Positions 21,358 through 32,638 of a stretch of DNA of 64,000 nucleotides are shown here, in pieces (position 1 is the stretch's first letter; each line of letters starts with the position of its first letter). The stretch comes from Stenogyne calaminthoides (lineage: Eukaryota; Streptophyta; Magnoliopsida; Lamiales; Lamiaceae): the NCBI GenBank assembly GCA_037126765.1, contig JBBCBC010000022.1:17761758-17825757 (forward strand). The letters run 5' to 3'. Below the pieces are notes generated by a model. The model did not search any database and was not told the origin of the DNA. It saw only the letters and a list, made by a program, of their open reading frames with translations. The translations under genes were made by a program, and so were the position numbers.

Positions 21358-22315
21358 TTTTGTGAAAAACAAGCGAATTTAGGGATGAGTTTGAGTAAAT
21401 TATTTCAATAAACATAGTCAAACAAACAATCCTAATCCACTAATCGAGTATATCAAGCACAGACTCAAATTAATACAAGTATGCATTTAGAACAAGTCAA
21501 GAACAATACAATATCGCAACAAGATCCATTTCCAGAATTTTAGTAACACCGTTTGTAAGCATAAACAAGCAATTTGACAAACAGTGAAACCAAAAGAGTA
21601 TTTAAGGAAAGCATATTCAGAGATTTGAGAATTTGAAATATGAATCGATTGAGAGTTTGAAATTATTTGCACAAAAGAATTTTATCTCTCAAGAATTTGG
21701 TAGATTTAGAAATGTAAAGGTTTTCTGGAAACTGAGTTAGGGTTATATATAATGCGAGGGAAAATATTTTGCACAATTCCCCATAAATACTCAAGTATCC
21801 ATGTTTTGAAATCAACGGCCGAGATTAGGCGGTCGTAAAGTATTTTAATCGTGCGGTTGAGAAAATGTACCCGCTTGTATTTTGGACGTGAAAAGTACAA
21901 TAAATACCATTAAATACATATTCCCCACGTCCGCATTTAAGCTTTGCAAGGTGTGCGTCATAAAGTAAGGCAAATAGTAATTATAATATTTAAAATATAA
22001 ACTCGGACAATATAAATAAGATAAGGCAAAGTAGATAATGTAAATCAGAAAACGTATCTGACTGATTGATATTGTAATCAATCAGTTACCACTCGATCTG
22101 ATCTGACTTCTCTGATTTTTGTCGATCATACTATGTAGCCTAAACCTTAGCAAATTTTCCCAACAATGTTTTATCCTTAAGATTAGGTTCCTTCTGATCT
22201 AAAACCCTTAGTCAGTTGAAGTTCCCCCTTCAACTGATATTCCTTTCTGATCAATACCCAACTGATCTTATCTGATCAGTTAAAGTTTCCTTGTTCAACT
22301 AACCTTCTTATCTGG
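21358..22315 (-). promoter_or_regulatory. LTR-like spacer and putative internal promoter before ORF3 (B)
   Basis: No gene lies here. In minus orientation the order is: a purine tract AAGGGGGAAC (22221-22230), the LTR-like start TGTTGGGAAAA (cccaaca at 22159-22165), a block with ttgattacaatatcaatcag (near 22075), a run with ctcaaccgcacgattaaaat (near 21850), a TATA-like TATATATAA (21743-21751) and a 390-base leader to the ORF3 Met at 21357. Element H has the same order at 60097-60821. The arrangement suggests an old LTR fused in front of ORF3 and able to drive it separately. That use is inference. Confidence 0.5.
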
Positions 22316-23719
22316 TCAGGCATGCAACCAAGTGGTATTGGAGATTAAGCCACCGAAGTATTCTGGTGCTTCTTCCCCAAGATTCAGAAGCCCTAGTCCA
22401 TTGATTAGTTCTCTGAATTTGACTTTAGCTAAAGGTTTGGTTAAAATATCAGCTTTCTGCTTATCAGTATGAATCTTTTCCATTCTGATGTTCTTCTTTT
22501 CCACGTGGTCTCTGAAAAAGTGATGTCTGATATCCGCATGCTTGCATCTTGTATGAAGAACTGGGTTCTGTGTGATTGCAATCGCACTATTACTCTCACA
22601 TAAGATAGGCACATTCGTAGCTATACTGTTATAATCCCTCAACTGCTGACAAAGCCAGAGCAGTTGGGAGCAACAGCTTCCTGCGGCCATATATTCTGCT
22701 TCAATAGTAGATGTGGCAACAAATGTCTGTTTCTTTGAAAACCAAGAGATTAGTTTACTTCCCAGAAACTGGCATGTACCTGAGATTGATTTTCTGTCCA
22801 TCCTACAACCTCCATAATCAGAATCAGAGTACCCAGTAAGCTCTAGATTATCATCTACAGGGTACCATAAACCAAGATTCACGGTTCCTTTCAGATACTT
22901 AAGAATCTGCTTAGCTGCTATCAGGTGGCTCTGCTTTGGATTTGCCTGAAATCTGGCACATACACCTACTGCAAAGGTTATATCTTGTCTACTGGCAGTA
23001 AGGTATAATAAAGATCCAATCAAAGCCCTATACTCCTTTTGATTAATTTTCTGACCACTCTCATCTGGATCCATCTTGAAGGCAGTCATGATTGGAATCT
23101 TTGCTGCTTTGCAATTCTGGATTCCATACTTAGCCAAAATATTCGTTGTATACTTGGTCTGACAGATTAAGATCCCAGTATGAGCTTGCTTAACCTGAAG
23201 ACCTAGAAAATAGTTCATCTGACCCATCAGGGACATCTCGAATTTCCCTTGCATTAGTTTACAAAACTTATCACATAAGTTCTTATTGGAAGATCCGAAG
23301 ATAATATCGTCCACATAGATCTGAACCATCAGAATATCATCACCATCTTCTATTCTTAATAAGGTCCTATCAATAAGTCCCTTAGTGAAACCATTTTCTT
23401 CCAAGAACTGGGACAGTGTATCATACCAAGCTCTGGGAGCCTGTTTCAGGCCATAAAGAGCCTTCTTTAAATGGTATACCTGGTTATTCAATTCAAAGCC
23501 AAGAGGTTGTTCAACATACACCTCTTCAGCCAGTATTCTGTTTAAAAACACACTCTTTACGTCCATCTGATACACAATGAATCCCAATTGAGTAGCATGA
23601 GCCAGAAACAGCCGAATGACTTCTAGGCGGGCAACAGGTGCGTAGGTCTCATCATAATCAATCCCTTCTGATTGTGAATACCCTTTTGCAACCAGTCTTG
23701 CCTTATTTCTGGTTATCAC
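22316..23719 (-). CDS. Reverse transcriptase-RNase H of element B, uninterrupted frame
   Basis: The longest open frame of the window, 467 codons, runs without a stop from the RT fingers to the pol C-terminus. RT motifs: ARLVAKGYSQSEGIDYDET, YQMDVKSVFLN, YHLKKALYGLKQAPRAWYD and catalytic IYVDDIIFGSS (residues about 125-135), then YFLGLQVKQ and ALIGSLLYLTASRQDI. RNase H motifs: LTGYSDSDYGGCRMDRKSIS, STIEAEYMAA, CESNSAIAITQNPV and HADIRHHFFRDHV, ending ILTKPLAKVKFREL. All catalytic acids are in place. The frame has no start of its own: upstream it continues through an in-frame TAA near 23788 (a Gln codon in relatives), so it was part of a gag-pol polyprotein. In principle the domain could still be active if expressed. 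Confidence 0.9.
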   Translation of the reverse strand: MITRNKARLVAKGYSQSEGIDYDETYAPVARLEVIRLFLAHATQLGFIVYQMDVKSVFLNRILAEEVYVEQPLGFELNNQVYHLKKALYGLKQAPRAWYDTLSQFLEENGFTKGLIDRTLLRIEDGDDILMVQIYVDDIIFGSSNKNLCDKFCKLMQGKFEMSLMGQMNYFLGLQVKQAHTGILICQTKYTTNILAKYGIQNCKAAKIPIMTAFKMDPDESGQKINQKEYRALIGSLLYLTASRQDITFAVGVCARFQANPKQSHLIAAKQILKYLKGTVNLGLWYPVDDNLELTGYSDSDYGGCRMDRKSISGTCQFLGSKLISWFSKKQTFVATSTIEAEYMAAGSCCSQLLWLCQQLRDYNSIATNVPILCESNSAIAITQNPVLHTRCKHADIRHHFFRDHVEKKNIRMEKIHTDKQKADILTKPLAKVKFRELINGLGLLNLGEEAPEYFGGLISNTTWLHA

Positions 23720-24364
23720 ATCTTGGTGAGTTGGTCTGTCTACAAGTTCCCAAACTTGATTCCTCTCAAACTGCTCTAGTTCTTCTTACATTGCTAGAAT
23801 CCAGCTTGCATCTTGAAGTGCTTCTTCAATGGTTAGAGGTTCCTTGAGGGACAGATAACAGCAGTACATAGCACTCTCACCAATCTGATGTCTAGTCTGA
23901 ACCCTATTACTTGGATCTCCTATAATCTGATCAGTTGGATGATCTCTTAACCAAATTTTCTTTGCTTGTGTAGCTTCATCTTGGAGATCTTCTTAATCAT
24001 CGTTACCTGTAATAGAATCACTAGAAACTTGTTTGGGGACATTAGTTGGGTCTACCTGACAGGGACAGTTTTCAGCAGATGTTTGAATCATCTCAGATTG
24101 CTGCATATATGTCTGATTATCAGGTGTTCCCCCTGAATTGGATGGTTCAGTTGTTACTGTCTCAGCTATACCAGCTTCTTCATTGACAGTTGTACGTACC
24201 TTAGGGTCTGACTGACCTAGTGAATCATCAAGGTCAAAGTTGGGAATATACACAGTGACGTATTTTGAATCCTTTCCTTTGAGCTTCAACTGATCCATTT
24301 TCAGTGTCTCTGATTCATCAGGTACGACTTGTTCTGCTGTAGATTTCTCATGATCAGATTTTGA
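23720..24364 (-). pseudogene. Element B integrase-RT linker
   Basis: The frame 24298-23993 (101 codons) is a hydrophilic, acidic linker (YIPNFDLDDSLGQSDPKV, EAGIAETVTTEPSNSGGTPD) that matches the corresponding part of H (YIPELDLAN, SGGTPE). A stop at 23993 and the TAA near 23788 interrupt it before the RT start (SWILAM, EELEQFERNQVWELV). It is the spacer between integrase and RT and has no enzymatic role. Confidence 0.7.
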
Positions 24365-25077
24365 CTAATCAAAGACCACATGAGGTGTTTCTTTCACAAC
24401 TAGGGTTCGCTTGTTATAAACCCTAAATGCTTTGCTGGTTGAGGAATATCCTAAGAATATACCCTCATCTGACTTCCATTGTTGTGAATGAAACACTTGC
24501 ACCCGAACACATGAAAGTAGGAAACTCAAGATTTTCTGTCCTTCCACAGATCATAAGGGGTTTTGAAGTGAATCTTAGTCAGAGAACATCTGTTCTGGGT
24601 ATGACATGCAGTGTTGATTGCTTCTGCCCAGAAACGATTTGGTGTAGCATGTTCAACTAACATGGTGGAGCCGTTTCTTTGAGTGTTCTGTTTCTCCTTT
24701 CTACTATTGCATTTTCTTGTGGTGTTCTGGCAGCTGACGTCTCATACTGTATACCAAACTCAGAGCAAAAATCAGATATAAACTGGTTCAAGAATTCTGT
24801 ACCTTTATCTGATCTGATTTTCACTATGCTGAGACCCTTTTCATTCTGAATCTTCTGAGAAGTTTAGGTAACTTTGTTGTAGTTTCATTCTTCTTATATA
24901 CAGGAATACAACCCAGGTGAATTTGGAGTAATCATCCACTTCCACTAGAGTGTATTTGCGTCCACTGAAACTAAGAGGTGTAACTGAACCAAACAAATCC
25001 ATATGGAGCAGTTGCATTACTCTGCTGGATGGAGGAGAAAGAATCCCTTTGAATGAAGCCTTTACTTGCTTTCCCTT
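24365..25077 (-). pseudogene. Integrase of element B
   Basis: A heavily broken integrase core. Read in several frames it shows QLLHMDLFGSVTPLSFSGRK (first catalytic Asp, near 25010), DDYSKFTWVVFLY, a damaged second-Asp region near 24800, and MLVEHATPNRFWAEAINTAC (near 24640). The last frame 24547-24365 has SDEGIFLGYSSTSKAFRVYN. Element H has the same domain almost intact at 55930-56600, which makes the identification safe. At least four frameshifts or stops. Confidence 0.85.
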
Positions 25078-25626
25078 CTAACATGCGGCACATGTCTGAT
25101 CCTTAGAGAAAACTTCATTCGGGAGACCTTCAACCAAGGACATCCTTGCTATCTTGTTAAGAATCTTAAAGTTCAAATGACTCATTCTCTTGTGCCAGAG
25201 CCAACTGGCGCTTTTGGTACTCTTAATAATCAAGCATGCATTTCCTGGATAAATGTCCCAATCTGAAATGTAGATTGTTCCTTTTCTGGAGCCAGTTAGC
25301 AAGATTTGCTGAGGAACTCGATTTCTAATTGTGCATCTATATGTCGAGAACACAACACTAAAATTGTTGTCGCAGAATTGTGATACAGATAACAGGTTGT
25401 GCCTTAAGCCATCAACATACGAAACACCTGTAACCTGTACATCATCATTCACTAAGGTTCTAACTCCTCTGGTAAAACCAAAATTGTCGTCACCAAAGAG
25501 AACCCGTGGGCCCAGTTTCTCAATGTAATTGCTGAGGAGACGTTGACTTCCAGTCATGTTCCTAGAGCATCCACTATCTATGTACCAGATAGTTGCTTGT
25601 ACACCTCCTCTATTAGCCAATTCCAC
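25078..25626 (-). pseudogene. Element B protease and GAG-pre-integrase
   Basis: A 182-codon frame with the protease active site IWYIDSGCSRNMTGS (residues about 13-27), the beta-rich body (GPRVLFGDDNFGFTRGVRTL, VTGVSYVDGLRHNLLSVSQF) and the HHCC domain (ASWLWHKRMSHLNFKILNKI ... CAAC). The frame ends at the fourth zinc ligand, where a TAG replaces the next codon. Protease cleaves Gag-Pol in particles. The matching H frame starts at 55289. Active-site residues are intact, but the polyprotein is broken on both sides. Confidence 0.9.
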
Positions 25627-28201
25627 TCGAACCTGGGAATAAATCAGATTTAAGGTACCCCAGTAGAGTTGGGTCCTAGGGGGTTAGCTGTACCTTTCGC
25701 GATCAAGAAAAACAAGGCATTTTTATTGTAATCATCAAGATCAAAAGGCCTTATTTGTCTCCCATATGCATCTATATAATCATACATCTCATCATGTGTG
25801 TTTTGATCAGTATGATTATTAGTATGAGCCTTGGATGAATCAGAAGACTTGGGATTTTTTGTTGTTAACTAGTATTGTTTTAATCTAGTGGGGCTCAGGT
25901 GCAGTAGTCCTAGGTTTCTGATTGTAAGGGTAGGTACGACTGCTACCATCAAAAGATTCGTATCTTTTCTGTACAAATGGCTTAATCAGTTTACCTTTAG
26001 CTTGCTGGTTATGTAGCTTGGGCTGAGTCGACTTCAGTTGGGACTGTCCCTTGCGAGATGGTCCAGGCTGAGGCATACTCTGCTGATTGGGCTGGGGTCT
26101 CTTTAGAAGAACAAGATTCTTCTGTTGATTCCTCGGCTGGTATCTGATCAGTTGGGGTCTATTTCTGTTCCCTTTCTGATTTGACACTCGCCTTGCCTGA
26201 TCAACTGGTCCTTTTCCCTTATCTGATACAGTTTTGGCATAGTTTGTATCTTTATCAGAAACTCATTTGATTACACTTTTCTGATGTGAACCAGATGGGA
26301 CTTTTGAGGATCCAGAAGGGTTCTCATACCCAATTCCCTTCTTATCAGTTGGCCCACGAAAATAGTTGCTCAAATTTTGAACAATTTTAGATGATTTCGT
26401 GAAAACCTCTATTTTCTTACGTAAACTTTCCTCAATGGCTTTTAGATTCTCATGCATTCGGAAGAGTTCATCAAATTTAGCCTGAAGGACTTTGAGATCT
26501 CCTGCTTTTTATAGATTGGTAACTTGCTGTTCATTAATCAATCTTCCCTGGTAGAAGAACCAACTTTTAGAACATCCAGTTCTATGGTCATCTTCTGAAC
26601 AGTTTCAATCAATTTCTGTTTAGCAGTTCTACTTTCCTTGCATTCTTTTACAAGCCGGATATTCTCTGCCCTTAGGTTATCATTCTCAACTTTCACTCTT
26701 GTATAGGTATCTACTGCACTAGAGAGATCATCAAGCAATTGGTCATTGTAGACCTGCAGGTTAATCTCTCCAACAGATGTGCTTAGCACAACTGGTGTGG
26801 AACAGGAAACCACAGAAGGTTTAGAGATTACCTCAGATTGGTCAGCTTCTCTGGCCATCTGACAGATGTCATCATCAGATGAGAAGTTCAGATCATTGAC
26901 ATCATCAGTTTTGGTTACCAGACAGGAGTCTTCAACAGATGAGTATCCAGAGTCATTTGATGGCAGATAAGAGTCGTCAATACTAGATGTGCGTGCTATC
27001 ATAGCTTTCATGTCTCTGTATCGTTGATCTCTTTTGTTTCACTTCTCTTCTCTTTCTTTAGGAGTCAGGTCGGGGCAGTCTGTGCTACAGTGACCTGGTT
27101 TGTGGCAGTTGAAACAAGTTCAATATTCTCCAAACCCTCTTCTGTTAGGTGAATCATTTCTTCTATAATTTATGTCAGGTGACTTTCCACCTTTCTTGTA
27201 GTCAGAAATTATTTGTCACCACGTCTGTCTCCTTTGCGATCATCCCTTTGATCATCCTTTATGTCATCTCTTCGATCATCTCTCCGATAGTCACTTCTGT
27301 CATCAGAATGATCTCTTTCTGATGATCTGTCAGTAGATCTCCTATCTCTTCCTCTGCTTTGTCTATAATCTCTATAGAACTTTCTGTACTTTCCCATTTG
27401 AACGTTTGATCGGTCAAGCTTTCTGGTCAGCAAAGCAATCTATTCATCTTTGCCCATTGGTTCAACATATCATGAACTACTACCAGTTGCCTGAAATGCA
27501 ACATTTTTTGTAGTTGTGGTTGCTTTAGAAGAACCATCATCTGATTCTCTGCTTCTTTCAATCAGATTAAATTCATGCACTTTCAAACTGAAAAACAGAT
27601 CATTCATCTTCATGGTTCCAATATCTTGACAATCTTTGATCACTGTTACTTCAGTATCCCATTTCTTTGTCAGTGTCTCAGAATCTTGTAGTTGATATCC
27701 TTATCTGACATTACTCGGCCTAAATCACAGTCTGTTAACTCCTCGAGTAATTCTTCCATCTAGATGATCAATCGACTCATTTGGCAACATCTTCAATTTC
27801 TCAAAGTTTACCAGTTCAACATGTAATCTGTTATCCTTAATCAGATCATTACGTTTGCAGATTTCAGCAAGGGTATCCCATACTTCCTTAGTAGTCTTCA
27901 AATACTTGACATTCTCACATGTGGTAGAGTCCACCGTCTTCATGATTAGATGTCTGGCCACCGTATCTAGGTTGGACAATTTCCTCTCTTATGAGTCCAT
28001 CAGCGAAGGACTCTTTCTGATTCTTGCTCCAACTGGTTGCGTAGGATCTCCTCCTTCAGCTGGATTATAGTGATAGATGATGATTGGTCATATCTCAAGA
28101 ATCTCCCTCATTCTGTTGCTGATGACTTCCAAATGGTCACTCATGTCGAGAGACCAGTCGACGTACTCGTCGACAGAGAACTTGGGCAGATCATGATTCA
28201 T
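25627..28201 (-). pseudogene. Gag of element B
   Basis: The start is placed at the Met codon 28201 (MNHDLPKFSVDEYVDW), matched by YHDLPKFSIDEYADW in H. The capsid-like domain continues through GGDPTQPVGARIRKSPSLMD, a frame 27979-27725 (CENVKYLKTTKEVWDTLAEI), an Arg/Asp-rich segment (27433-27209, RDRRSTDRSSERDHSDDRSD), the zinc knuckle CFNCHKPGHCSTDC at 27075-27116, a coiled-coil frame (27011-26538, LLDDLSSAVDTYTRVKVEND) and basic frames 26457-25885. A knuckle before, and a coiled coil after, gives an unusually long gag, as in SIRE-type elements. It has many frameshifts and stops. Confidence 0.85.
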
Positions 28202-28341
28202 TCCAGATTTGTTATCTATGCTTACATGAATTTGAAGATAATGAGTTTTAAAAATGAATTTTTCAAGATCAGTTCAAGTGACCACAAAGATTCTTCCTCA
28301 AGAATCGATGATATTCAAAGCCAGTGGTCGGAAGAACCACT

Positions 28342-28353
28342 GCTCTGATACTA
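28342..28353 (-). promoter_or_regulatory. Primer binding site of element B
   Basis: TAGTATCAGAGC on the minus strand, two bases from the 5' LTR, differs by one base from the initiator-Met tRNA site TGGTATCAGAGC. Confidence 0.88.
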
Positions 28354-28355
28354 CT

Positions 28356-29866
28356 TGTAGATCCTGAACGGGTTTCATGAGGGGAGAAGTCTAGAGGGGA
28401 GGGGTGAATAGACTTCTAAAACTTTTGTGAGATCAGGTGTGGATAAGCAAGTATGCCTGATCAGAGTGCGAGTGAAGTAGTACAGATCGATATCCGACTT
28501 ACTGACAGCTTGGAAGCAGATCAGTTCGGCATCTATCAGCTCAACTGTTTCTGCGGAAGATAAGTTAACCCATGTGAAAAACCAGTTTTACTCAAACCAG
28601 ATTCTGAGTAATCTGTTTTAGATTAGATGACAAAGGTGTCAAACTGATCAGATTAGTTGCTTGGTGTAAATTTGATCCAGACTCAGAACATGCATGGAAT
28701 ATAAAGCAGGTAGTGTGCTAAGAGTGTAAAGTAGACAACTCGTCCTACGTCCACTCGAAGAATATAAAGCAGATAAATCACACAAGATTTATAGTTGTTC
28801 AGACAACTCGTCCTACGTCCACTCTTCCATATCAGCAGGGGCACTCACTTAACCAATCTGGACTTAGTTTAATGTGTTAGTCCAATACAATACAGAAGAT
28901 GTTTCAAGAGTTCTCACTCAACAATCCCAGAATCAGAAACTAGAAACCCTAGTCTGAAATCTTGCTTAACAAACTTAACCTACCTTTGTGGGTTTGGGTA
29001 TAAGATTTGTATGTTCCAACTGGAATTCAATCCTAGTATTTGAGTAGCCTAAAGCTAGAGGATAAGAATTCTATGCTAAGAACTTTGTGGGATGAACACT
29101 TAGAATAAATCTTGAATTCTGTTCTTCGTGCGGAAATCTTGCTTTGAGCTTGAGGTTGTATAATTTCCATAACCTTACTATGAAGGTTGATCCCATATTT
29201 ATAGGCACGAAATTGAACTAGCTGTTGGAGAGCAATTCGAATTTCGGTCTATTTGAGGTAGGGTTGCAGGCTTGATTTGACATGCTCAGAGGCGGCATGG
29301 CCGAAAGCATGTAAGCTTGTCCTTTGTAGCCATTAGACTCTAAAGCGCTATTCCTGCAAGTGTCAGTTCCATACGTTCGTTTCTTCTTCTCATTGGTTCA
29401 CAAGTACACAAATTCCGCATTTGATTGACTTTGGCTCGTACTAGGTAACTTGATGTAGTCACTTGATGGATCTGTCCAGATCAGATAAAGACTGATCTGT
29501 GTACCTGGTTTGAATCTTCTGATGTAAGTTATCTTAGCGCAACTTACTGATTCTTCTTCGTACTATCTGATGTAGGTCTTGATGTCATCTGATCTTCAGC
29601 TATTCTGGTCTTCTGACCTTCAGCTTATCTGATCTTCAAGTCTTCGGCTTATCTGATCTTCAGAACTTCAGCTTATCCGATCTTCAGAACTTAGCCTATA
29701 CATATTGAGTTCACCCTAAATATGTGACCTATCTGTTACATCAGTTGTCTATACAATTCAGCTGGTCATCCTATCTGATATCTAAATCATCAGTCAGCTA
29801 ATAGGTTTGACTGGTCCTATTACAATCTTTTTTGGAACTTTCATCAAAACTATAAATTTTCCAACA
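28356..29866 (-). repeat. 5' LTR of element B
   Basis: The 1,511-bp repeat matches 6712-8208 almost base for base; the ends are tgtag (28356) and ccaaca (29866). The TATA box (TATAAATA in minus orientation) is at about 29195-29203. A duplication of about 40-80 bp containing gacaactcgtcctacgtcca (near 28734-28820) is present here and not in the 3' copy. Short repeats of cttcagcttatctgat type occupy about 29585-29695. The hairpin arms are at 28386-28393 and 28409-28416. Confidence 0.9.
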
Positions 29867-31369
29867 AGCCCCTTCGAGGCTTGACTTTTGTGTTCATCCC
29901 GATTTTATTCTAGGTGGCGCGCCACCGAAATCGAGATGAACCAGTGGCGGCGCACCGTAGATTCGCTCGTTCACCTTTTTCTGGTTTCGAACCAGTTTGA
30001 GAAAAGGGGGCCACGGCCCCCATGCGTGCCCCACCCGTTTGCTTCGTTCACAACCTCAAGTCGCTCACACGCGATGAGCGGCGATAGCAACTCGCGCCTG
30101 TTCGTCGACAGATTCTGCTCATTTCGTCTTCGATGCTTGTCAGTTTCTTGTTTGGGGTTGTTTTGATTAATTGATGCATACTGATAATTGTTTGATCGAT
30201 ATTCTAGGTTTGGAACAGATGAATTTCGAAATATGAATGAACCCGTAATAATTGAAACAGTTTTTGGGAATTTTTTGGAATAATTCTAATGAACTGTGAT
30301 GAATTGTTGTGCGTTTGGTTGGTTTGGATGACCCGATCGGAAACAGTTATGGAAACTGGGCGATGATGAGGGAAGGACTGTGCTGAAATTGGATTTAGGA
30401 CAGGCCCTTCCGTGCGATTTTGAAATTGCACATGAGCCCTAGATAAATAAAATAAACATTAAAATCTGGTTTTAGAATTAATAAAGTATTGATTTAAAAT
30501 CGAACGTTGGACCAAAATAATTTATTAACGTTTTAATAAACTTAAAATAAAATTGAAATTGAATTTTTAAAATTTATTTTGAAAGGTTTATTAAGATCCC
30601 ACTAGTTAACTTGTTTATTTAAATTTGTTAACGCTCTTTACGTCCGCATTATAATTGTTTGGTTAGACGGCGCCCCATAATTGTCAGACCGTATTAATTG
30701 TTTGGGTAGGCGGCGCCCATATAAGTGTTAGTCCGTATAATATCATGTTTGGGTATGCGGCGCCCAATAGATGCTCAAATGTGACGTAGATTAACATGCT
30801 GGATCTCGATTAAACAATTAATACTCCGCCTTTAAAACGTTCCTCACTAAAATATAATTTTCATTGAATTAAAAAATATCTTCCATCAAAATTAAAAGTA
30901 AACCGAAGATTTCGTTCCAATGAGTATTTATGGGCCAAGTATTTTGCTCGGATCTACATCTAATGAAACTTTTATATGGACACCTAGTGTAGTCGCTTGA
31001 TGGTTGTAAATCAACTTGACTTTGTTTCACCAGCCCAAGCAGGAAAATGAAAGTCAAGGGGCATCCGATTGAAATAGGTTCAATCAAATAGGAGTTGCAA
31101 GTTTTGCAATTGGTTTGGAGACCTTCCTCAGTTCTACTATTATAGTAATTAGCCAAAGCAGATATTTTGATAGTAGGAATGTGGATCCTAGTCCATTGTG
31201 ATTTATATTAGATATAAATTCGTATTTTTCCGATGAGGTCGTTGAATATGTGAAAATAATAGAGACAAAATAAACTTAAAAGGTCATGTTTATTTTGATT
31301 GATGAATATTGATCATAGGAATTCTGTGTTTTAATTCCCGTTTTATTTTATTTCTCTAGGCTTGTTGAA
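29867..31369 (+). other. Leader of copia element F and flank of B
   Basis: About 1.5 kb between B and the F gag without a credible gene. 29900-30150 is GC-richer (tggcgcgccacc, ggggccacggcccc) and then turns AT-rich. On the minus strand a Met codon at 29897 opens toward B and may be the start of the ORF broken by B (see 5755-6711). Three imperfect 45-bp repeats lie at 30655-30785. No primer site or LTR for F is recognisable here, so F's 5' end is undefined. Confidence 0.5.
30655..30785 (+). repeat. Three tandem imperfect 45-bp repeats with ggcgcc cores
   Basis: Units begin tgtttggttagacggcgccc, tgtttgggtaggcggcgccc and tgtttgggtatgcggcgccc and share a following agtccgta-like segment. They lie in the F leader. 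Purpose unknown. Confidence 0.75.
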
Positions 31370-32638
31370 ATAAATAACTTATCACTGAGAAGTGTTTTGG
31401 AAACAAACAAATTGGTTAGGCCAAATTTTCTCGACTGGCATCGAAATGTGTGTTTGGTTCTTAGGTAAGAAAAGATTGAGTATGTGTTGGACACGCCAAT
31501 CCTTGCTACCCCGGAGGCTGGTACTGATGAGGCCGAAGCGTTTGACGCTGCAGCTCAAAAGAAGCATCAATAGGATGCTTCCCAGACTCAGTGTGTTATG
31601 CTACTCGGGATGACTCCCGAGTTGCAAAGGCAGCATGAGAAGATGCTTCCCTTCGAGATGATCAAGTATCTGAAGGATCTCTTTGATTCTGAATCTCGTT
31701 CCGAGATTTATGAAGTGATGAGAGATCTATTTAGATGCCGACTGTCCGAGGGAGAGAAGGTTTCTCATCATGTGTTGAAGATGATTGGGCTAATCGAGAA
31801 ACTTGGTCGTTCGGGCATTGAGCTCAAGACCAATGTTGCTATTTATGCTATTCTTCAGTCACTTCCCGATTCATATTCGAGTTTCATGGTAAACTTTAAT
31901 ATGAATAAGACGGAATCGACTATGCCCGAGCTGCATAACATGCTAAAGACCTTGGAGTCTTACACTGCTAAGGAAAAGCCCGTGCTCATAGTGAGTGCCT
32001 CAACTTCTTCTGCTCCGAAAGGAAAACAGAAGCGAAGGGACAAGGTAAAGAAAGGCTACAAGCTTAGCTTCCTTAAGCCCAAAGGTGGAATTCAAAAGAA
32101 GGAGAGGGTGGACAAGGATGCATGCCTCTACTGCAAGCAGAAGGGGCATTGGAAGAAGGACTGTAAGGTTCTAGCAGCTGAAAAGAAGACACAAGGTGTC
32201 TCAGTCTCTGGAACGGATATGTTTTTTATTGAGATAAACATGTCAACAAATGATACTAACTGTTGGGTATTGGATACCGGTTGTGACTCACACATTTGTA
32301 TTAATGTGCAGGGTCTCAAGCATAGCATGGCAATTAGGCCGGGTGAAGTCACCCTACACGTTGGGAATGGAGCAAGAGTTGCTGCTGAACGTGTTGGCGT
32401 TTACGTTTTAGATTTACCCTCTGGTTTTTGCCTTGAACTGAATAATTGTTATTTTGTTCCCTCTATTACTCGCAAAATTATTTCTATTCCTATGTTAGAC
32501 ATTGAAGGGTTTTTCTTTCATTTTGCAAATAATAATTGTTATTTTTCGCTTAGTGGTGATGTGTATGGGAATGCTCCTTTATCGAATGGTTTATACTTGT
32601 TGCATTGTGGACATAATATTCTTAATATACAAAACTAA
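31370..32638 (+). pseudogene. Gag and protease of element F
   Basis: Copia gag. The N-terminal part (31370-31600) reads LVRPNFLDWHRNVCLVLR and KIEYVLDTPILATPEAGTDE with two in-frame TAG stops. A 346-codon open frame then runs 31598-32638 with the capsid domain (MIKYLKDLFDSESRSEIYEV, HHVLKMIGLIEKLGRSGIEL, ILQSLPDSYSSFMVNFNMNK), a Lys-rich segment, the zinc knuckle CLYCKQKGHWKKDC (about 32126-32167) and the protease site CWVLDTGCDSHIC (about 32263-32300). It ends near the GAG-pre-integrase after LYLLHCGHNILNIQN. Gag and PR are fused in one frame, as in most plant copia elements. Different family from A and B. Confidence 0.9.

Larger units (their letters stand above)
6712..29866 (-). mobile_element. 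Element B, SIRE/Maximus-like copia retrotransposon with ORF3
   Basis: Complete but decayed element in minus orientation: 5' LTR 28356-29866, primer site 28342-28353, gag, protease, integrase, RT, RNase H, spacer, ORF3, polypurine tract 8209-8222 and 3' LTR 6712-8208. Element A (9201-18600) is inserted in ORF3; without it B is about 13.8 kb. Flanks carry a 5-bp target duplication with one mismatch, agtcc (6707-6711) and agccc (29867-29871). The extra ORF after pol is the layout known for the SIRE/Maximus lineage, although here the product does not look like an envelope protein. Confidence 0.88.

Noticed and set aside
29888..30166. 92-codon plus-strand frame starting MCSSRFYSRWRA
   Set aside because: Lies in the GC-richer F leader, no recognisable domain, no second copy for comparison.
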